A DNA stretch of 64,000 nt from Candidatus Kurthia intestinigallinarum (GCF_003991225.1 NZ_JTFC01000009.1:1-64000), one strand, 5' to 3'; shown: positions 34,609-44,291, counted from the stretch's first letter. The notes: generated from the letters alone by a model not told the origin. Numbers and translations are program-made.

Positions 34609-36087
34609 GTGAAAAAAACACTCATCGCATCATTACTTGTCGGCACAGCATTATTAGCAGCATGCGGCAATGAAAATGCATCAACAGAAGACACAACAGA
34701 AGCCTCAAAACATCAGCATTCGATGGCGAATACGCATCAAAATGGCTCGATGGACCATGAGCAGCTCGTATTAAAGGACAATAAAGGAACAAATACATTA
34801 ACATTCCCAGCAGTAATAAAGCCGGATAGTGTAAAAGGGAAGAAGGTCGAATATTCGTTAACAGCACAAGCCGGTACAACGGAACTATTTAACGGCTATG
34901 AAACAAAAACATACGGCTATAACGGTAATTTACTTGGTCCAACATTACGCTTAAAAGAAGGCCAGCATGTGACGATTCACTTAAAAAATGATTTACCTGA
35001 AGCAACAACATTCCACTGGCATGGGTTAGAAGTTTCAGGTAAGGCAGATGGTGGACCGCATGCTTTAATTGAACCAGGTGAGGAAAAAATAATTCAATTT
35101 ACGGTGACACAACAGGCAGCGACACTTTGGTATCATCCGCATCCAATGGGCAATACAGCACAGCAAGTGTATAAGGGGCTAGCAGGGCTCTTGTATATTG
35201 AGGATGCCAATGCAGAAGCACTTGATTTGCCAGAAGATTACGGTGAAAATGATTTCCCAATCATCTTACAAGACCGTGCATTCGTTAAAGGAAAACAGCT
35301 TGATTATAGTAAAGTGGCCAATATTGACGGCACTTATGGGGATACAATGATGATCAATGGCGTTATTAATCCCGTATTAAAAACAGAGAAAAAATTAGTT
35401 CGCTTACGTGTGTTAAATGGCTCCAATGCGCGCAATTACAACGTCCATTTTGATAATGATATGGCTTTTACGCAAATTGCGACAGATGGTGGCTTTTTAA
35501 ATAAACCACAAAAAATGAAGGAATTATTATTAGGTGCGGGTGAACGTGCAGAGATTTTAGTTGATTTATCGAAAGTGAAAGGAAAGCGTGTATCACTAGT
35601 AAATGACCAAAATGTTGTGTTATTACCGATTGATGTAAACGATACTAAATCGGCAGTGAACGCATCGACAAAGCTAAATACGATTAAAGTAGACAAAGCG
35701 CTTCTAGAGCAACAACCAACAAAAGTTGTCAAAATGGAAGGCATGCGTGAGAACGTGACGATTAATGGCAAAAAATTTGATGAAAAGCGTGTTGATTTCA
35801 CACAGAAAAAAGGTGAAACAGAAGTCTGGGAAATTGACAATGCTATTACCGATGAAGGCGGTATGATTCATCCTTTCCATATTCATGGTACACAGTTTTT
35901 AGTACTAAGTGTGAATGGTGAAAAGCCAGAGCCAAGCTTACAAGGCTATAAAGATACAATCACGTTACAGCCTGGTCAAAAAGCGCGTATTGCGGTTAAA
36001 TTCCCATACGAAGGGATGTATATGTTCCACTGTCATATTTTAGAGCATGAGGATAATGGTATGATGGGCCAAATTGAAGTGAAGTAG
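34609..36087 (+). CDS. Multicopper oxidase, lipoprotein
   Basis: A 492-residue extracytoplasmic copper oxidase anchored by a lipobox (LLAACG, Cys20). A His/Met-rich segment (about 35-50) follows the anchor. Cupredoxin domains carry the copper ligands HWHGLEVSG and WYHPHPMG in the N-terminal domain. HPFHIHG and HCHILEHEDNGMM are in the C-terminal domain. It may oxidise Cu(I), Mn(II), Fe(II) or phenols. GTG 34609 follows GGTGGAG. Monocistronic. Confidence 0.92.
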   Translation: MKKTLIASLLVGTALLAACGNENASTEDTTEASKHQHSMANTHQNGSMDHEQLVLKDNKGTNTLTFPAVIKPDSVKGKKVEYSLTAQAGTTELFNGYETKTYGYNGNLLGPTLRLKEGQHVTIHLKNDLPEATTFHWHGLEVSGKADGGPHALIEPGEEKIIQFTVTQQAATLWYHPHPMGNTAQQVYKGLAGLLYIEDANAEALDLPEDYGENDFPIILQDRAFVKGKQLDYSKVANIDGTYGDTMMINGVINPVLKTEKKLVRLRVLNGSNARNYNVHFDNDMAFTQIATDGGFLNKPQKMKELLLGAGERAEILVDLSKVKGKRVSLVNDQNVVLLPIDVNDTKSAVNASTKLNTIKVDKALLEQQPTKVVKMEGMRENVTINGKKFDEKRVDFTQKKGETEVWEIDNAITDEGGMIHPFHIHGTQFLVLSVNGEKPEPSLQGYKDTITLQPGQKARIAVKFPYEGMYMFHCHILEHEDNGMMGQIEVK

Positions 36088-36090
36088 TAC

Positions 36091-36121
36091 AAAAAAAGAC
36101 GCGTTTTTATGCGTCTTTTTG
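36091..36121 (+). terminator. Terminator
   Basis: AAAAAGACGC and GCGTCTTTTT with a seven-base loop. Confidence 0.88.
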
Positions 36122-36220
36122 CATTTATATATAAAAAAATTGAAAAAACAAAAAATTTACACTGTTCTTGAATTGGCGTATGATATAAACTGTCTTATTT
36201 TTAATTAATGGAGGAATGAC

Positions 36221-37525
36221 ATGCAGCGAGCAAATAAATGGGCGCTATTGCCCTTCGTTGCGTTTATCGTGTTATTTATTGGCATAGGGATTATTAGTGG
36301 TGACTTTACGGCAATGCCGTTAAATGTTGCGGTATTAATTGCCTGTATGATTGCCTTTTTGATGAATCGACAAGAAAAACTAGCAACGAAAGTAGAAATT
36401 TTTACGAAAGGTGCCGGCAATTCAAATGTGATGTTGATGGTCGTCATCTTCGTGTTAGCAGGAGCCTTTTCAAGTGTTGCGAAGGGGATGGGAGCCGTTG
36501 ATTCAACGGTAAACTTAGGTTTAGACTTTGTACCACCAAGTTTATTATTAGTAGGTCTGTTTATTATAGGATGCTTTATTTCCGTATCAATGGGAACATC
36601 GATGGGGACAGTAGTCGCGCTTGCGCCAATAGGTGTTGGGATTGCAGAAAGCACAGATATTCCAATGGCACTTGCTATGGCGACGGTTGTTGGTGGTGCA
36701 ATGTTCGGGGATAATTTATCGATTATTTCAGATACAACGATTGCTGCCGTACGTACGCAAGGTACGAATATGCGTGATAAATTTAAAGTGAACTTCTTTA
36801 TCGTGTTACCAGCTGCGATTTTAACTTGTGTTATTTTATATTGGTTAACAGCAGGTAGTAGTGCGGATGCCGTAGAAGTAGCAAAGTATTCATTCGTAGA
36901 AGTGTTACCGTATTTAATTGTCTTAATTGTGGCGTTAGCAGGTCTGAATGTTATGCTTGTTTTAGTCATCGGTATCGTATTGTCTGGTATTATCGGTTTT
37001 ATGAATGGCTCGTATACATTTTTAACATTTATCAAGGCTGTAAGTGACGGTGTGATTGGGATGGAAGACATTGCGCTTATTGCGATTTTAATTAGTGGTC
37101 TCGTAGCACTGATTGAACATCATGGTGGTTTAGCATATTTACTAGAAGTCGTGTCAAAACGTGTCAAAAAGAAAAAAGGTGCTGAATTGGGGATTGCTTC
37201 ATTAGTATCAGTTGTTGATATTGCGACGGTAAATAATACCATTGCGATTTTAATGGCTGGTCCATTAGCAAAAACAATTGCTGATAAATATGAGGTGGAT
37301 CCACGTAAATCAGCGAGTTTACTCGATATTTTCGCCAGTTTTTGGCAAGGGTTATTACCGTATTCACCGCAATTACTAGCTGCTGCTAGTATTGCCGGTA
37401 TTTCGACAGTTGGTATGTGGCAAGTGTATTCAATTTATCCACTCTTGATGGGTGTGATGGCGATTATTGCGATTTTAATGGGCTATCCCGCATTAAAGAA
37501 CAAAAAGAAAACATCTCATAAATAA
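36221..37525 (+). CDS. Na+/H+ antiporter, NhaC family
   Basis: A 434-residue membrane protein with about 11-12 hydrophobic segments. Motifs of the NhaC group are ISVSMGTSMGTVVALAPIGVGIA and VVGGAMFGDNLSIISDTTIAA, plus a second inverted-repeat half with DIATVNNTIAILMAGP and LLDIFASFWQGLLPYSPQLL. It may be a Na+/H+ or amino acid/malate-linked antiporter. GGAGG precedes the ATG. Confidence 0.88.
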   Translation: MQRANKWALLPFVAFIVLFIGIGIISGDFTAMPLNVAVLIACMIAFLMNRQEKLATKVEIFTKGAGNSNVMLMVVIFVLAGAFSSVAKGMGAVDSTVNLGLDFVPPSLLLVGLFIIGCFISVSMGTSMGTVVALAPIGVGIAESTDIPMALAMATVVGGAMFGDNLSIISDTTIAAVRTQGTNMRDKFKVNFFIVLPAAILTCVILYWLTAGSSADAVEVAKYSFVEVLPYLIVLIVALAGLNVMLVLVIGIVLSGIIGFMNGSYTFLTFIKAVSDGVIGMEDIALIAILISGLVALIEHHGGLAYLLEVVSKRVKKKKGAELGIASLVSVVDIATVNNTIAILMAGPLAKTIADKYEVDPRKSASLLDIFASFWQGLLPYSPQLLAAASIAGISTVGMWQVYSIYPLLMGVMAIIAILMGYPALKNKKKTSHK

Positions 37526-37570
37526 AAAAGAAGGGATTAGGCTACTGATAGCTTGATTCCTTCTTTTTTT
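37523..37570 (+). terminator. Terminator
   Basis: Imperfect stem with outer AAAAAAGAAGG/CCTTCTTTTTT and inner GGCTA/TAGC; overlaps the end of nhaC. Confidence 0.8.
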
Positions 37571-37602
37571 CGGGTATAAAGGGCAATAAAGGAGTGGTAA
37601 AG

Positions 37603-38724
37603 ATGACTGGAATTTATGATTATATGACAATGCATATGAAAGAGATTCAACAAGACATTTTAACGCTCGTTCAAAAAGAATCCCCATCGATAGATCGTGA
37701 TGCTGCCAATCAATGCAAAGAGGCAATCCAACAATTGCTAATGCGTGAATTCAAACAACGTGCAGAAGAATTTCCACAACAAGAGCATGGTAGCCATCTA
37801 CGTTTTGAGTACGGAGATGGCGCAGAACAATTATTACTAGTTGGACATTATGATACGGTGTGGAAAAAAGGGGTATTTCCAATAAAACAAGACGGCGATA
37901 AATTGTATGGACCCGGTATTTTAGATATGAAATCGAGTATTGTGATGGCGGTTTGGGCAGTGAAAGCTTGTAGAGAATTAGAGATAGGTATCCCTTATAA
38001 AATCGTCTGTATTTTTAATAGTGATGAAGAAGTTGGTAGTAAAACATCGCGTGAATTAATTAAGGAAGAGGCGAAAAAAAGTAAAGTAGCACTCGTGCTA
38101 GAGCCACCAGAGGCAAGTGGTGCGCTAAAGACAAGTCGAAAAGGCATTTTATCGTATGATATTGAGATTATTGGAAAGGCGGCGCATGCAGGGAATGCAT
38201 TTACCCTAGGCGTTAGTGCTATTATCGAAGCGGCGAAGCAAATTGAACATTTAAGTCATTTGACGGATTTAGAACTTGGCACAACCGTTAATATTGGGAC
38301 TATTCAAGGTGGTAGTGCCAAAAATGTCGTTCCTGAGCGTGTTCACTTAGGTGTTGATGTGCGCGTGCTCACGAAGCATCAACAAAGTCATATCGAGCGC
38401 CTTTTTAAACAGTTAAAACCAACGCGTAAAGACATTACATTAACCGTTACAGGCGGTGTCGATCGTCCACCAATGCCACGTTTGGATAGCACCGAGCATA
38501 TTTTTGATGAAACATATGCTATTGCTGGAGAACTTGATTATATTGTAAAACAAATTGCGGCAGGTGGAGGCAGTGATGCGAATTTTACGAGTGAGTTTAC
38601 GCCAACATTGGACGGTTTAGGGGTTATTGGTGAAGGTATGCATGCGAGTAATGAACATATTGTGTTATCAGAAATTCCAAAGCGCTTTGCGTTATTGGCC
38701 AAATTAATAACGGAATTAAAATAA
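37603..38724 (+). CDS. M20-family peptidase, carboxypeptidase G2 type
   Basis: A 373-residue zinc peptidase of the glutamate carboxypeptidase (CPG2) group. Motifs are LVGHYDTVW, GPGILDMKSSIVMA, the catalytic/metal FNSDEEVGSKTSRE, GKAAHAGNAF in the dimerisation domain and GGGSDANF. ATG 37603 follows AAAGGAG by eight bases; GTG 37594 overlaps that site. It may cleave C-terminal glutamate from peptides or folates. Confidence 0.88.
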   Translation: MTGIYDYMTMHMKEIQQDILTLVQKESPSIDRDAANQCKEAIQQLLMREFKQRAEEFPQQEHGSHLRFEYGDGAEQLLLVGHYDTVWKKGVFPIKQDGDKLYGPGILDMKSSIVMAVWAVKACRELEIGIPYKIVCIFNSDEEVGSKTSRELIKEEAKKSKVALVLEPPEASGALKTSRKGILSYDIEIIGKAAHAGNAFTLGVSAIIEAAKQIEHLSHLTDLELGTTVNIGTIQGGSAKNVVPERVHLGVDVRVLTKHQQSHIERLFKQLKPTRKDITLTVTGGVDRPPMPRLDSTEHIFDETYAIAGELDYIVKQIAAGGGSDANFTSEFTPTLDGLGVIGEGMHASNEHIVLSEIPKRFALLAKLITELK

Positions 38725-38868
38725 TGCTGTTACTTTTTGTAGAAATTGTGTGGATTGTCGCACAATTGAAGAAACGTGTCATTTTCCACTGTAATGCGAC
38801 TGTTAGAGTTGAAATAGAAAAGCTATAATAGAGAAGAACTGAACGATAGATAAGGAGAGATTTAGATA

Positions 38869-39330
38869 ATGAAAGGTTTAAAATGGGCATTTGCAACATT
38901 TGCAACAACAGGGCTATTACTAGCTGGTTGCGGTGAAGATGTCACACAACCACCCAAAAGTGAGTTGATGACAACGAATAATAAAGATAAAGGTGTTTTA
39001 GGCGATTATTGCTGGGAAGTAGAAGGAAAAGAAAACTGCGAAAAAGGCGAGGACATCGTTGAAACATTAGAAAAAGCAGAAGCTATTCCAGCAACAATGG
39101 GGACAGCGTTAACATTCGCAATTGATAGTAAAGATCGTCCGACTTCAGGTGAACTAGAATGGGTTACAGAAGAAGGAAAAAAAGGGAAAGAAAAATTAAA
39201 AGGTTCTTTATTATTCGTACCGCAAGATAAAGGTATTTATTATTACACGTATACAGCGAAATGGGACGGCTCTGGTAAAAAAGGATATAAAGGTGAAGCG
39301 GAATATTATTATAAATTACGCGTTCAATAA
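38869..39330 (+). CDS. Lipoprotein of unknown function
   Basis: A 153-residue protein with lipobox LLLAGC (Cys21). The mature part is acidic and beta-rich, containing a short cysteine pair (DYCWEVEGKENCEKG) that may form a disulfide. A C-terminal segment (LLFVPQDKGIYYYTYTAKWD) resembles an extracellular beta-sandwich. AAGGAGAG precedes the ATG. Flanked by its own terminator. Confidence 0.75.
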   Translation: MKGLKWAFATFATTGLLLAGCGEDVTQPPKSELMTTNNKDKGVLGDYCWEVEGKENCEKGEDIVETLEKAEAIPATMGTALTFAIDSKDRPTSGELEWVTEEGKKGKEKLKGSLLFVPQDKGIYYYTYTAKWDGSGKKGYKGEAEYYYKLRVQ

Positions 39331-39334
39331 TTTG

Positions 39335-39373
39335 CAAAAAAGGAAAAACTTGAAAAAGTTTTTCCTTTTTTCT
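39335..39373 (+). terminator. Terminator
   Basis: AAAAAAGGAAAAACTT and AAGTTTTTCCTTTTTT around GAAA. Confidence 0.9.
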
Positions 39374-39448
39374 TTTTGCTTCAACTACTCGATTTTACAT
39401 AAAATCGCTTAATTATAAGTAAACTTGTAGGAAATGTATAAAATCACG

Positions 39449-39476
39449 TTACAATATTCAAATGATTTACTATAAT
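39449..39476 (+). promoter_or_regulatory. Probable promoter of tsuAB
   Basis: TTACAA (39449-39454), 16 bases, TATAAT (39471-39476), about 40 bases before the start of tsuA. Confidence 0.55.
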
Positions 39477-39517
39477 AAATCATATAAATTTACTGGGTTT
39501 TGAAGGAGTTTAGACGA

Positions 39518-40558
39518 ATGACATTTATGATTTTAACAGGTCTATTTGTAGGTGCCCTATTAGGCTTCGTGTTGCAACGTGGTCGCTGGTGCCTAACGGG
39601 TGGTTTCCGTGATATGTATATCGCAAAAGATAATCGTATGTTTTATGCATTATTACTGGCAATTACTGTACAAAGCGTTATGGTTTACGCGTTAATTGCT
39701 GCTGGAAAAGTTCAATTTACAGCAGGCACATTTTCATTAGTTGCGATTATAAGTGGTGCTTTTGTATTTGGTATAGGTATTATTTTAGCGGGTGGCTGTG
39801 CGACCGGTACTTGGTATCGTGCGGGTGAAGGCCTTATTGGTAGTTGGGCTGCACTTGGGTTTTATATGCTGACAGCAGCGATGATGAAAACAGGTGTACT
39901 TGCAGGGATTACAACATCTGTATCTTCTGCAGGTGTCGTTAATAATTCGATGGCTGAGACACTTCATGTGAACACATGGATACTGATTGCTGTGCTTGTG
40001 CTTGTTGTGTCAGTAGTGCTAATAAATTATGCACGTCGCCCAAAAGTGAAAATTCCACAATTAAAGCCAAAAAAATCAGGACTTGCGCATATTTTATTTG
40101 AAAAGCGCTGGAGTCCCTTTGTAACAGCTGTACTGGTCGGTTTGATTGCTGCAATTGCATGGCCTGTATCAGAAGCCACAGGTCGTATGTTTGGCCTTGG
40201 CGTTACAGTACCGACGGCTAATATTTTACAATATGCAGTAACAGGAGATAATCAATTTTTAAACTGGGGTATGTTTTTAGTATTAGGTTTATTTATCGGT
40301 TCATTCATTGCGGCGAAAGCAAGTGGTGAATTCCGCTGGCGTGTACCAAATGCTAAAACGATGGTGACAAGTTCAGCAGGTGGCGTTTTAATGGGTATTG
40401 GTGCAAGTCTTGCAGGTGGATGTTCAATCGGTAACGGTTTAGTAATGACAGCAATGATGACTTGGCAAGGCTGGATTGCGCTAGTATTTATGATTTTAGG
40501 CGTTTGGGTAGCGTCATACTTTGTGTTTGTACGCCCAACAAAACAACGCGCCGCTTAA
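39518..40558 (+). CDS. tsuA: Thiosulfate/sulfur transporter, YeeE/YedE family
   Basis: A 346-residue membrane protein of the YeeE/YedE family that imports thiosulfate-type sulfur. It has two similar halves, each with a conserved cysteine in LAGGCATGTWYRAGEG and LAGGCSIGNGLV, plus the N-terminal RGRWCLTGGF cysteine. ATG 39518 follows AAGGAG; the TTG at 39500 overlaps that site. The TusA-like partner gene lies 18 bases downstream. Confidence 0.9.
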   Translation: MTFMILTGLFVGALLGFVLQRGRWCLTGGFRDMYIAKDNRMFYALLLAITVQSVMVYALIAAGKVQFTAGTFSLVAIISGAFVFGIGIILAGGCATGTWYRAGEGLIGSWAALGFYMLTAAMMKTGVLAGITTSVSSAGVVNNSMAETLHVNTWILIAVLVLVVSVVLINYARRPKVKIPQLKPKKSGLAHILFEKRWSPFVTAVLVGLIAAIAWPVSEATGRMFGLGVTVPTANILQYAVTGDNQFLNWGMFLVLGLFIGSFIAAKASGEFRWRVPNAKTMVTSSAGGVLMGIGASLAGGCSIGNGLVMTAMMTWQGWIALVFMILGVWVASYFVFVRPTKQRAA

Positions 40559-40576
40559 TTTAAGGAGGAAATAATA

Positions 40577-40801
40577 ATGAAAAAAGTATTAGAAACAGCA
40601 GGGAAAGTTTGTCCATTCCCGTTAATCGAAGCAAAAGATGCGATGAAAGACTTACAATCAGGGGACGATTTAGTTATCAATTTTGACTGTACACAAGCGA
40701 CAGAATCAATTCCACGCTGGGCTGCAGAAGAAGGTCATACCGTATCAAACTATGAAGCATTAAGCGATGCTGCATGGACAATTACTGTGACAAAAAAATA
40801 A
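40577..40801 (+). CDS. tsuB: TusA/SirA-like sulfur carrier (YeeD/TsuB type)
   Basis: A 74-residue protein of the TusA fold with the catalytic CPxP motif in GKVCPFPLIEAKDAM (Cys12). It should accept sulfur from the TsuA transporter. AAGGAGG precedes the ATG. The pair is followed by a terminator. Confidence 0.9.
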   Translation: MKKVLETAGKVCPFPLIEAKDAMKDLQSGDDLVINFDCTQATESIPRWAAEEGHTVSNYEALSDAAWTITVTKK

Positions 40802-40804
40802 TTT

Positions 40805-40843
40805 TAAAAAAAGGAAGTGCGATGAATCGTGCTTCCTTTTTTT
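40805..40843 (+). terminator. Terminator of tsuAB
   Basis: AAAAAAAGGAAG-GCGAT and ATCG-GCTTCCTTTTTTT stem with T-run. Confidence 0.9.
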
Positions 40844-40941
40844 GTCTAACGATATTTTATTTTCAAAAAAATAACATTATAACAATTAATGATATAAAAT
40901 AGAGTGTAAAGTAATTGATTTTTGGAAGTTGGTGTCGTAGA

Positions 40942-42411
40942 ATGAAAAACTTATATATGAATGTGTTTGCAAGTTTAATTATTTTTGCGGCCATTTTAAT
41001 TGCAGTATTTAGTTGGTTAAATTATATGATGTTACGAGAAATGCAAGGAAATCAACAGCAAGAGCTTTGGAATTTAGTTGAGAACAATGTCATGACAGAT
41101 ATGCAAACGGTTGATAAAGCCTATTTATATTTTGATGAATCATATACAGAGAAGATGGAGAAAGAATTAAAATCACTGCGCAATTACTATAAAAAGAATC
41201 CCGAAGTTGAAACGTGGGACATTGCAGCGATTAAAGAACGTACAGAAATGGAGTTTTACATAATTGATACAACCAATACAATTATTAAAACAACCTATCA
41301 ACCGGCACAAGGTTTAGATTTTAATGAGTGTTGTGAAAAATTTGCCAAGTTATTAAATGAGCGACGTGCACAAGAGACATTTGTATCGGATGGCTTGGAT
41401 AATTCAGCAGCGACGAAAGATTTATGGAAATATGGTTATATTGCTACGGCAGATCATCAATATATATTAGAATTAGGCGTGCCATTAAGTGATACACAAC
41501 TATTTAAATCCTTTAACTTTTTTGATTCATCTGCATCGTTAAAAGAAAAATATAATGATTTAAAAGATATTCGTATTATTAGTAGTGAAGGATTTTTTTT
41601 GGAGTCATCCGATGATAAAGAATCTATTCATGATATGCCAAAAACATGGCAATCAACATACAACAAAGCTGTAGAAAGTGGTAAAGCACAACGCTATGAG
41701 AGTGAACTTAAAAATGGTAAAAAAATGATTTATCGTTTTAAACCATATACAGCAGAAAATCGACGTGGAAATTCAACAGATCGAGTGATATACACTGCTT
41801 ATACGAATGATACGGAAATGGCCATGTTAAAAGAAAGTCGTAGACAGCTAGAAGTAATGCTTGCTGTAGCTTTTGTCACATCAATTATGGCGTTATTAAT
41901 TATCTTTAAAATTTTCACACGCCCACTACGATTAGCAACATATGATGTTTTAACAAATGTTTATAATCGTGCATTTTATTTACAACAAATGCATAAAATG
42001 ATGCAAAACAAACAAAAATATCCAATTGGTTTATTATTAATGGATTTAGATAACTTTAAACAAGTAAATGATCAGTTTGGACATCCAGTAGGAGATGAAG
42101 TATTAAAGCAATTTGCACAGATTTTGCATCAAAATATAGAAAAAGGACACTATGTAGTTCGTTTTGGTGGAGATGAATTCGGTATTATTTTAGAGAAGGC
42201 TACAGAGCAAAAAATGATACAACTTTCGCAAAAAATTATGAATAGCGTCCATGATAAAACAGGTGAATGCTGGAACTTATTGACGACGTCGATTGGTGGA
42301 GCAATTCAACAATGTGAGGATGAAACGGAAAATAGTTTATTTGCAAGGGCAGATGATGCGCTGTATAAAACAAAGAAAAAAGGAAAAGATGGCTATACTT
42401 ACGCAGCGTAG
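40942..42411 (+). CDS. Membrane-bound diguanylate cyclase
   Basis: A 489-residue sensor. One N-terminal transmembrane helix (about 7-25) and a large extracytoplasmic domain (about 30-310) precede a second helix (about 313-332) and the C-terminal GGDEF domain. The latter has DVLTNVYNR, MDLDNFKQVND and an intact RFGGDEF active site, so c-di-GMP synthesis is expected. No RxxD inhibitory site is seen five residues upstream. The sensor part has a CC pair (NECCEKF) and resembles no input domain I can name with confidence. Start ATG 40942 is the first of MKNLYMN; the upstream signal is weak. Confidence 0.88.
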   Translation: MKNLYMNVFASLIIFAAILIAVFSWLNYMMLREMQGNQQQELWNLVENNVMTDMQTVDKAYLYFDESYTEKMEKELKSLRNYYKKNPEVETWDIAAIKERTEMEFYIIDTTNTIIKTTYQPAQGLDFNECCEKFAKLLNERRAQETFVSDGLDNSAATKDLWKYGYIATADHQYILELGVPLSDTQLFKSFNFFDSSASLKEKYNDLKDIRIISSEGFFLESSDDKESIHDMPKTWQSTYNKAVESGKAQRYESELKNGKKMIYRFKPYTAENRRGNSTDRVIYTAYTNDTEMAMLKESRRQLEVMLAVAFVTSIMALLIIFKIFTRPLRLATYDVLTNVYNRAFYLQQMHKMMQNKQKYPIGLLLMDLDNFKQVNDQFGHPVGDEVLKQFAQILHQNIEKGHYVVRFGGDEFGIILEKATEQKMIQLSQKIMNSVHDKTGECWNLLTTSIGGAIQQCEDETENSLFARADDALYKTKKKGKDGYTYAA

Positions 42412-42475
42412 CATTTACAAATGCCAGTATACTATGGCATCATAAAACAGATAATGAAATAAAGGAAGAGATAGA

Positions 42476-42769
42476 GTGACAAACAAATTTACAGTAAATA
42501 ATATGTTAACAGAACGTGAAACCGGTCGCGTGACAAAAATTTATGCGATGACACCTGACCGTCAGCCATTTGATTTATTAGACGTAAGCATTTTAAAACA
42601 TTATGGTGCAATTACAATGGAAGGCTTACACGAAAAAATGGCCGTTTATGCGATTGAAGGCGACTTAAAGCAACAAGGTCATAGTGTAACGCTAACGCTT
42701 GCTACACGTGAGGACGCAGAAAAATTCATCACGCATATTGCCCCACTTTACAATGACGTTTTACAATAA
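42476..42769 (+). CDS. Hypothetical protein
   Basis: A 97-residue soluble protein of unknown family (GRVTKIYAMTPDRQPFDLLD, AVYAIEGDLKQQGHSVTLTL). GTG 42476 follows GGAAGAGA. It lies 64 bases after the diguanylate cyclase gene with no terminator between, so it may be co-transcribed. Confidence 0.65.
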   Translation: MTNKFTVNNMLTERETGRVTKIYAMTPDRQPFDLLDVSILKHYGAITMEGLHEKMAVYAIEGDLKQQGHSVTLTLATREDAEKFITHIAPLYNDVLQ

Positions 42770-42777
42770 ACATCTAT

Positions 42778-42819
42778 AAAAAGAGCCCCTTCCTTATTAC
42801 GAGGAGGGGACTCTTTTTA
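42778..42819. terminator. Bidirectional terminator
   Basis: AAAAAGAG-CCCCT/AGGGG-CTCTTTTT stem with mismatches, between convergent genes. Confidence 0.85.
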
Positions 42820-42820
42820 A

Positions 42821-43072
42821 TTAGTAGAAAACTGCTTCTAAAAAATCGAGTTCAATACAGTCTTCAGGCGCTAGTGGTAAGTTTTCTAGCTCTCCATAGC
42901 TTACTGACAAATGTTGAACTGAAGCGTCATGCTCACGTGCTAATTGTGCAGCCGCTTCTTCATTAGTGAAGGCATAGGCAGCTTCTTGGTTCATTGTGAA
43001 CATGCTGCCATGAGAATAAAAAAGGCCGTCTTTTTCGACGACATAATAATGAATACAATCGCTCGCTTTCAT
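42821..43072 (-). CDS. Hypothetical protein
   Basis: An 83-residue acidic protein beginning MKASDCIHYYVVEKDGLFYS. Not recognised. ATG 43072 is preferred since GAAAGGAC lies before it; the upstream start at 43123 has none. Confidence 0.6.
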   Translation of the reverse strand: MKASDCIHYYVVEKDGLFYSHGSMFTMNQEAAYAFTNEEAAAQLAREHDASVQHLSVSYGELENLPLAPEDCIELDFLEAVFY

Positions 43073-43220
43073 ACGCTTAAGTCCTTTCCGTTCTAAATTA
43101 AGACACAAAGAGTAATTTAACATAGTTTAGCTAAAAAAGAAAGAGACATTTCCACTGTGAATCTTAAATGACGCGCTATTTATCACGATAAAAATAGAAA
43201 CGGCATATGAGGTGACGGAA

Positions 43221-44057
43221 ATGGAATTTTTTAAAAAGCGACGAGAACATCAAAGTATTCAGCGCACGTATGATAAACGAGGTTTTAATAAAGCAGGGTT
43301 GCATTTAAACGGCACAAGCTACGATTATGATGGCTATGATCATGCGGGCTATAATGCGGCTGGCTTTAAGCAAGACGGCTATAACAATGCAGGTTTCGAT
43401 GTAGCTGGCTTTAAACGAGATGGTTTTGATCGTCAAGGTTACAATCGCCAAGGCTATGATGCGCGTGGCTTTAATCAAAAAGGCTTTGATCGACGCGGCT
43501 TTACAAGAGAAGGGAAACGCTATAATGCACGTGGTTTTGACGTGCAGGGCTATAATGTGCGTGGCTTTAATCAAAAAGGTCGGCATCGTAATGGGACGAT
43601 GTTTAATGATGACGGCTATAATGCGGTTGGGTATGATGCGCTTGGTTTTAATAGACAAGGCTATAATGCATCGGGCTATGACCATAATGGTTATAATCAG
43701 GAAGGCTTCGATAAATACGGAAAAAAGCGCTTTGAACAACAAGTAGCCGAGCTAAATCAACGGCAGCAGCCATTGACAAAATTAGAACAACAATTAATTT
43801 CAGTAGCACAACAACCGCTACAAAAGCGAACTTTTTCACCGAGACGGGATTATACGAATCAAAAGGCATACAATCCAAAAGGCAAAGCAGCAGGCCCGTA
43901 TGATGTGTTTGGGTTTAATGAGTACGGCATGCACAAAAATGGGACTCCGTTAGATGAGCAAGGGTATTCAAGAGAAGGTTTAGATAAATACAGCTTTGAT
44001 CAACAAGGTTTTAATAAAGATGGCATCAATGAAAAAGGCGAAAAAAGAGATGTTTAA
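43221..44057 (+). CDS. Pentapeptide-type [YF][ND]xxG repeat protein
   Basis: A 278-residue cytoplasmic protein made almost wholly of a five-residue repeat, aromatic-Asn/Asp-x-x-Gly (examples YDHAG, YNAAG, FKQDG, FNQKG, YDARG). About 23 near-continuous units occupy residues 17-165. A non-repeat linker rich in Gln follows (about 170-205), and roughly eight more units occur at the C-terminus. No signal peptide or membrane segment is visible. GAGGTGAC precedes ATG 43221. I know no function for this repeat; it should form a regular, Gly-turned, tyrosine/phenylalanine-lined structure or a flexible condensate-forming chain. Confidence 0.7.
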   Translation: MEFFKKRREHQSIQRTYDKRGFNKAGLHLNGTSYDYDGYDHAGYNAAGFKQDGYNNAGFDVAGFKRDGFDRQGYNRQGYDARGFNQKGFDRRGFTREGKRYNARGFDVQGYNVRGFNQKGRHRNGTMFNDDGYNAVGYDALGFNRQGYNASGYDHNGYNQEGFDKYGKKRFEQQVAELNQRQQPLTKLEQQLISVAQQPLQKRTFSPRRDYTNQKAYNPKGKAAGPYDVFGFNEYGMHKNGTPLDEQGYSREGLDKYSFDQQGFNKDGINEKGEKRDV

Positions 44058-44181
44058 TCAAATAAGGCAATGTGTAACGAAGTATGCGTTGCTTTTTCTT
44101 CTATTATAATCCAAAAAATTCGCCATTTGGAAATTATAATGGATATATTAAAAACAGAAAATTCCGATTTTTTGAAAACCG

Positions 44182-44210
44182 TTGACACTTTTTCAGGCTC
44201 GTGATAATAT
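44182..44210 (+). promoter_or_regulatory. Promoter of the amino acid ABC importer operon
   Basis: TTGACA (44182-44187), 17 bases, TAATAT (44205-44210). Strong match, 82 bases before the ATG. Confidence 0.7.
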
Positions 44211-44291
44211 TTCAGTACATTAGTGATTTAGCAGACGAAAGTAAAATGGTAAAGAGCTAGAGAATAGGATATGAAATAGGAGGCATTTTGC

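Noticed and set aside
36205-37071. 288-codon antisense frame opposite NhaC
   Set aside because: Shadow of a hydrophobic gene; lacks a ribosome binding site, and the sense frame is a clear NhaC protein.
43305-43742. Long antisense frame (145 codons, hydrophobic) opposite the repeat protein
   Set aside because: The hydrophobic composition is a by-product of the reverse complement of Asn/Asp-rich repeat codons; no start signal.
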